From DATCVA01 sp036567205 (GTDB lineage Bacteria > Pseudomonadota > Gammaproteobacteria > Burkholderiales > Burkholderiaceae_B), in contig DATCVA010000325.1 in the NCBI GenBank assembly GCA_036567205.1, forward strand, positions 1-5,271: a stretch of DNA of 5,271 bases, read 5' to 3'. The notes under the pieces were generated by a model. It was not told where the DNA came from and did not search any database. It worked only from the letters and a program-made list of their open reading frames with translations. Within the stretch, counting starts at the first letter, position 1, and each line of letters begins with the position of its first letter. A program made the position numbers and the translations under genes. Below, one piece after another: positions 4,577-5,271 of the stretch.

Positions 4577-5271
4577 CTACTGTTGCAAAGCAGCCCGGGC
4601 CTTACGCATTGGGGCCGCCTCCAGGCCAGCGGCTTCACGATATTTAGCGACAGTACGCCGGGCGATGACAATGCCTTGTTCGGCCAATTTAGCTGCAATC
4701 TTGCTATCGGATAAAGGCTTGGCGGCGGCCTCTTCGTGTATCAGCTTGATGATCTGCGCGCGTACCGACGTTGCCGACGTCTCGGCGCCATCACCCGTGG
4801 TCAGCGCCGTTCCGAAAAACCGTTTTAACTCTATAACGCCCCACGGCGTCTGCGCATACTTTTGCCTGGTCGCCCGCGAAATCGTCGATTCGTGCAATTC
4901 CAGTTCCTGAGCGATATCGCGCAACAGCAAGGGCCGCATCGCTTCTACGCCCTGTTCAAAAAACGCCTGCTGATGCTCTACGATAACCTGCGCAACTCGC
5001 AATACCGTCTCGAAACGTTGCCGTACGCTTTTGATCAGCACATGGGCTTGTTGTACATGATCGTGTAACGACGGCTTTTCCTGTCCGCCGCCGGAAGCGC
5101 GCCCGCCGGGCTCTTGCTCTGCCGAAGCAACACTCTCTTTTCGACGATGCGCCTGTATGTGCGGTTCCATCAGTAAACGCTCGTACAGCGGATTAACACG
5201 CAACCTGGGCATTACGGCAGGATTCAACTGCGGCTGCCAACGCCCCTTGATCTTGCGCACCACAATTTCCG
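4577..5271 (-). CDS. rpoN: RNA polymerase sigma-54 factor, C-terminal part (cut by window edge)
   Basis: RpoN directs RNA polymerase to -24/-12 promoters that need an enhancer-binding ATPase. The visible 230 residues are the C-terminal half; the N-terminal half lies beyond the right edge (E. coli RpoN has 477). In order they show the end of the core-binding domain (VVRKIKGRW, then LNPAVMPRLRVNPLYERLL), then LIKSVRQRFETVLRVAQVIVEHQQAFF. Next come the helix-turn-helix region (LRDIAQELELHESTISRATRQKY, about 4855-4930), PWGVIELKRFF, KPLSDSKIAAKLAEQGI and the diagnostic RpoN box ARRTVAKYRE (4634-4663). A polar, Gly/Glu-rich linker of about 25 extra residues relative to E. coli (around HRRKESVASAEQEPGGRASG) sits between NPLYERLL and LIKS. 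The stop is TAG (4577-4579). bfd follows on the same strand after 158 bases, but with its own Fur-type control. Confidence 0.97.
   Translation of the reverse strand, partial: EIVVRKIKGRWQPQLNPAVMPRLRVNPLYERLLMEPHIQAHRRKESVASAEQEPGGRASGGGQEKPSLHDHVQQAHVLIKSVRQRFETVLRVAQVIVEHQQAFFEQGVEAMRPLLLRDIAQELELHESTISRATRQKYAQTPWGVIELKRFFGTALTTGDGAETSATSVRAQIIKLIHEEAAAKPLSDSKIAAKLAEQGIVIARRTVAKYREAAGLEAAPMRKARAALQQ

Overview
The window looks like a piece of a betaproteobacterial chromosome, most likely Burkholderiales and plausibly an Alcaligenaceae relative (Bordetella/Pusillimonas-like). This is inferred from the character of the RF3, bacterioferritin and sigma-54 sequences, the mid-50s GC feel and the gene mix. 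No search was run, so the genus is open.

Layout. The left part is on the + strand: a RhtB-type (LysE superfamily) amino-acid exporter (173-802), prfC for peptide chain release factor 3 (938-2545), and an unrecognised membrane-anchored, proline-rich protein with a four-cysteine C-terminal module (2628-3263). The right part is on the - strand, read from the right edge inwards: the C-terminal half of rpoN (sigma-54, cut by the window end), bfd (bacterioferritin-associated ferredoxin, 4140-4418) and bfr (bacterioferritin, 3379-3849). The unknown gene and bfr converge at about 3264-3378.

How the genes relate. Bfr stores iron as a ferric mineral in a haem-containing shell, and Bfd is the [2Fe-2S] partner that delivers electrons to release it. 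An almost perfect 7-1-7 Fur-type operator lies on the -10 region and start of bfd, so iron release is predicted to be induced by iron starvation. The bfr copy has Thr at position 127, where the classical ferroxidase centre has Glu. The exporter, prfC and the unknown gene have no obvious common function.

The main unexplained structure is a small dispersed intergenic repeat, found three times (15-120, 819-902 inverted, 3275-3381). It has imperfect inverted ends and a conserved CGCTTCGCCTTCG core, and encodes no protein. Two inverted copies bracket the exporter gene. The third fills the gap between the convergent genes, and its end contains the bfr stop codon. It resembles a MITE or REP/ERIC-like palindromic element.
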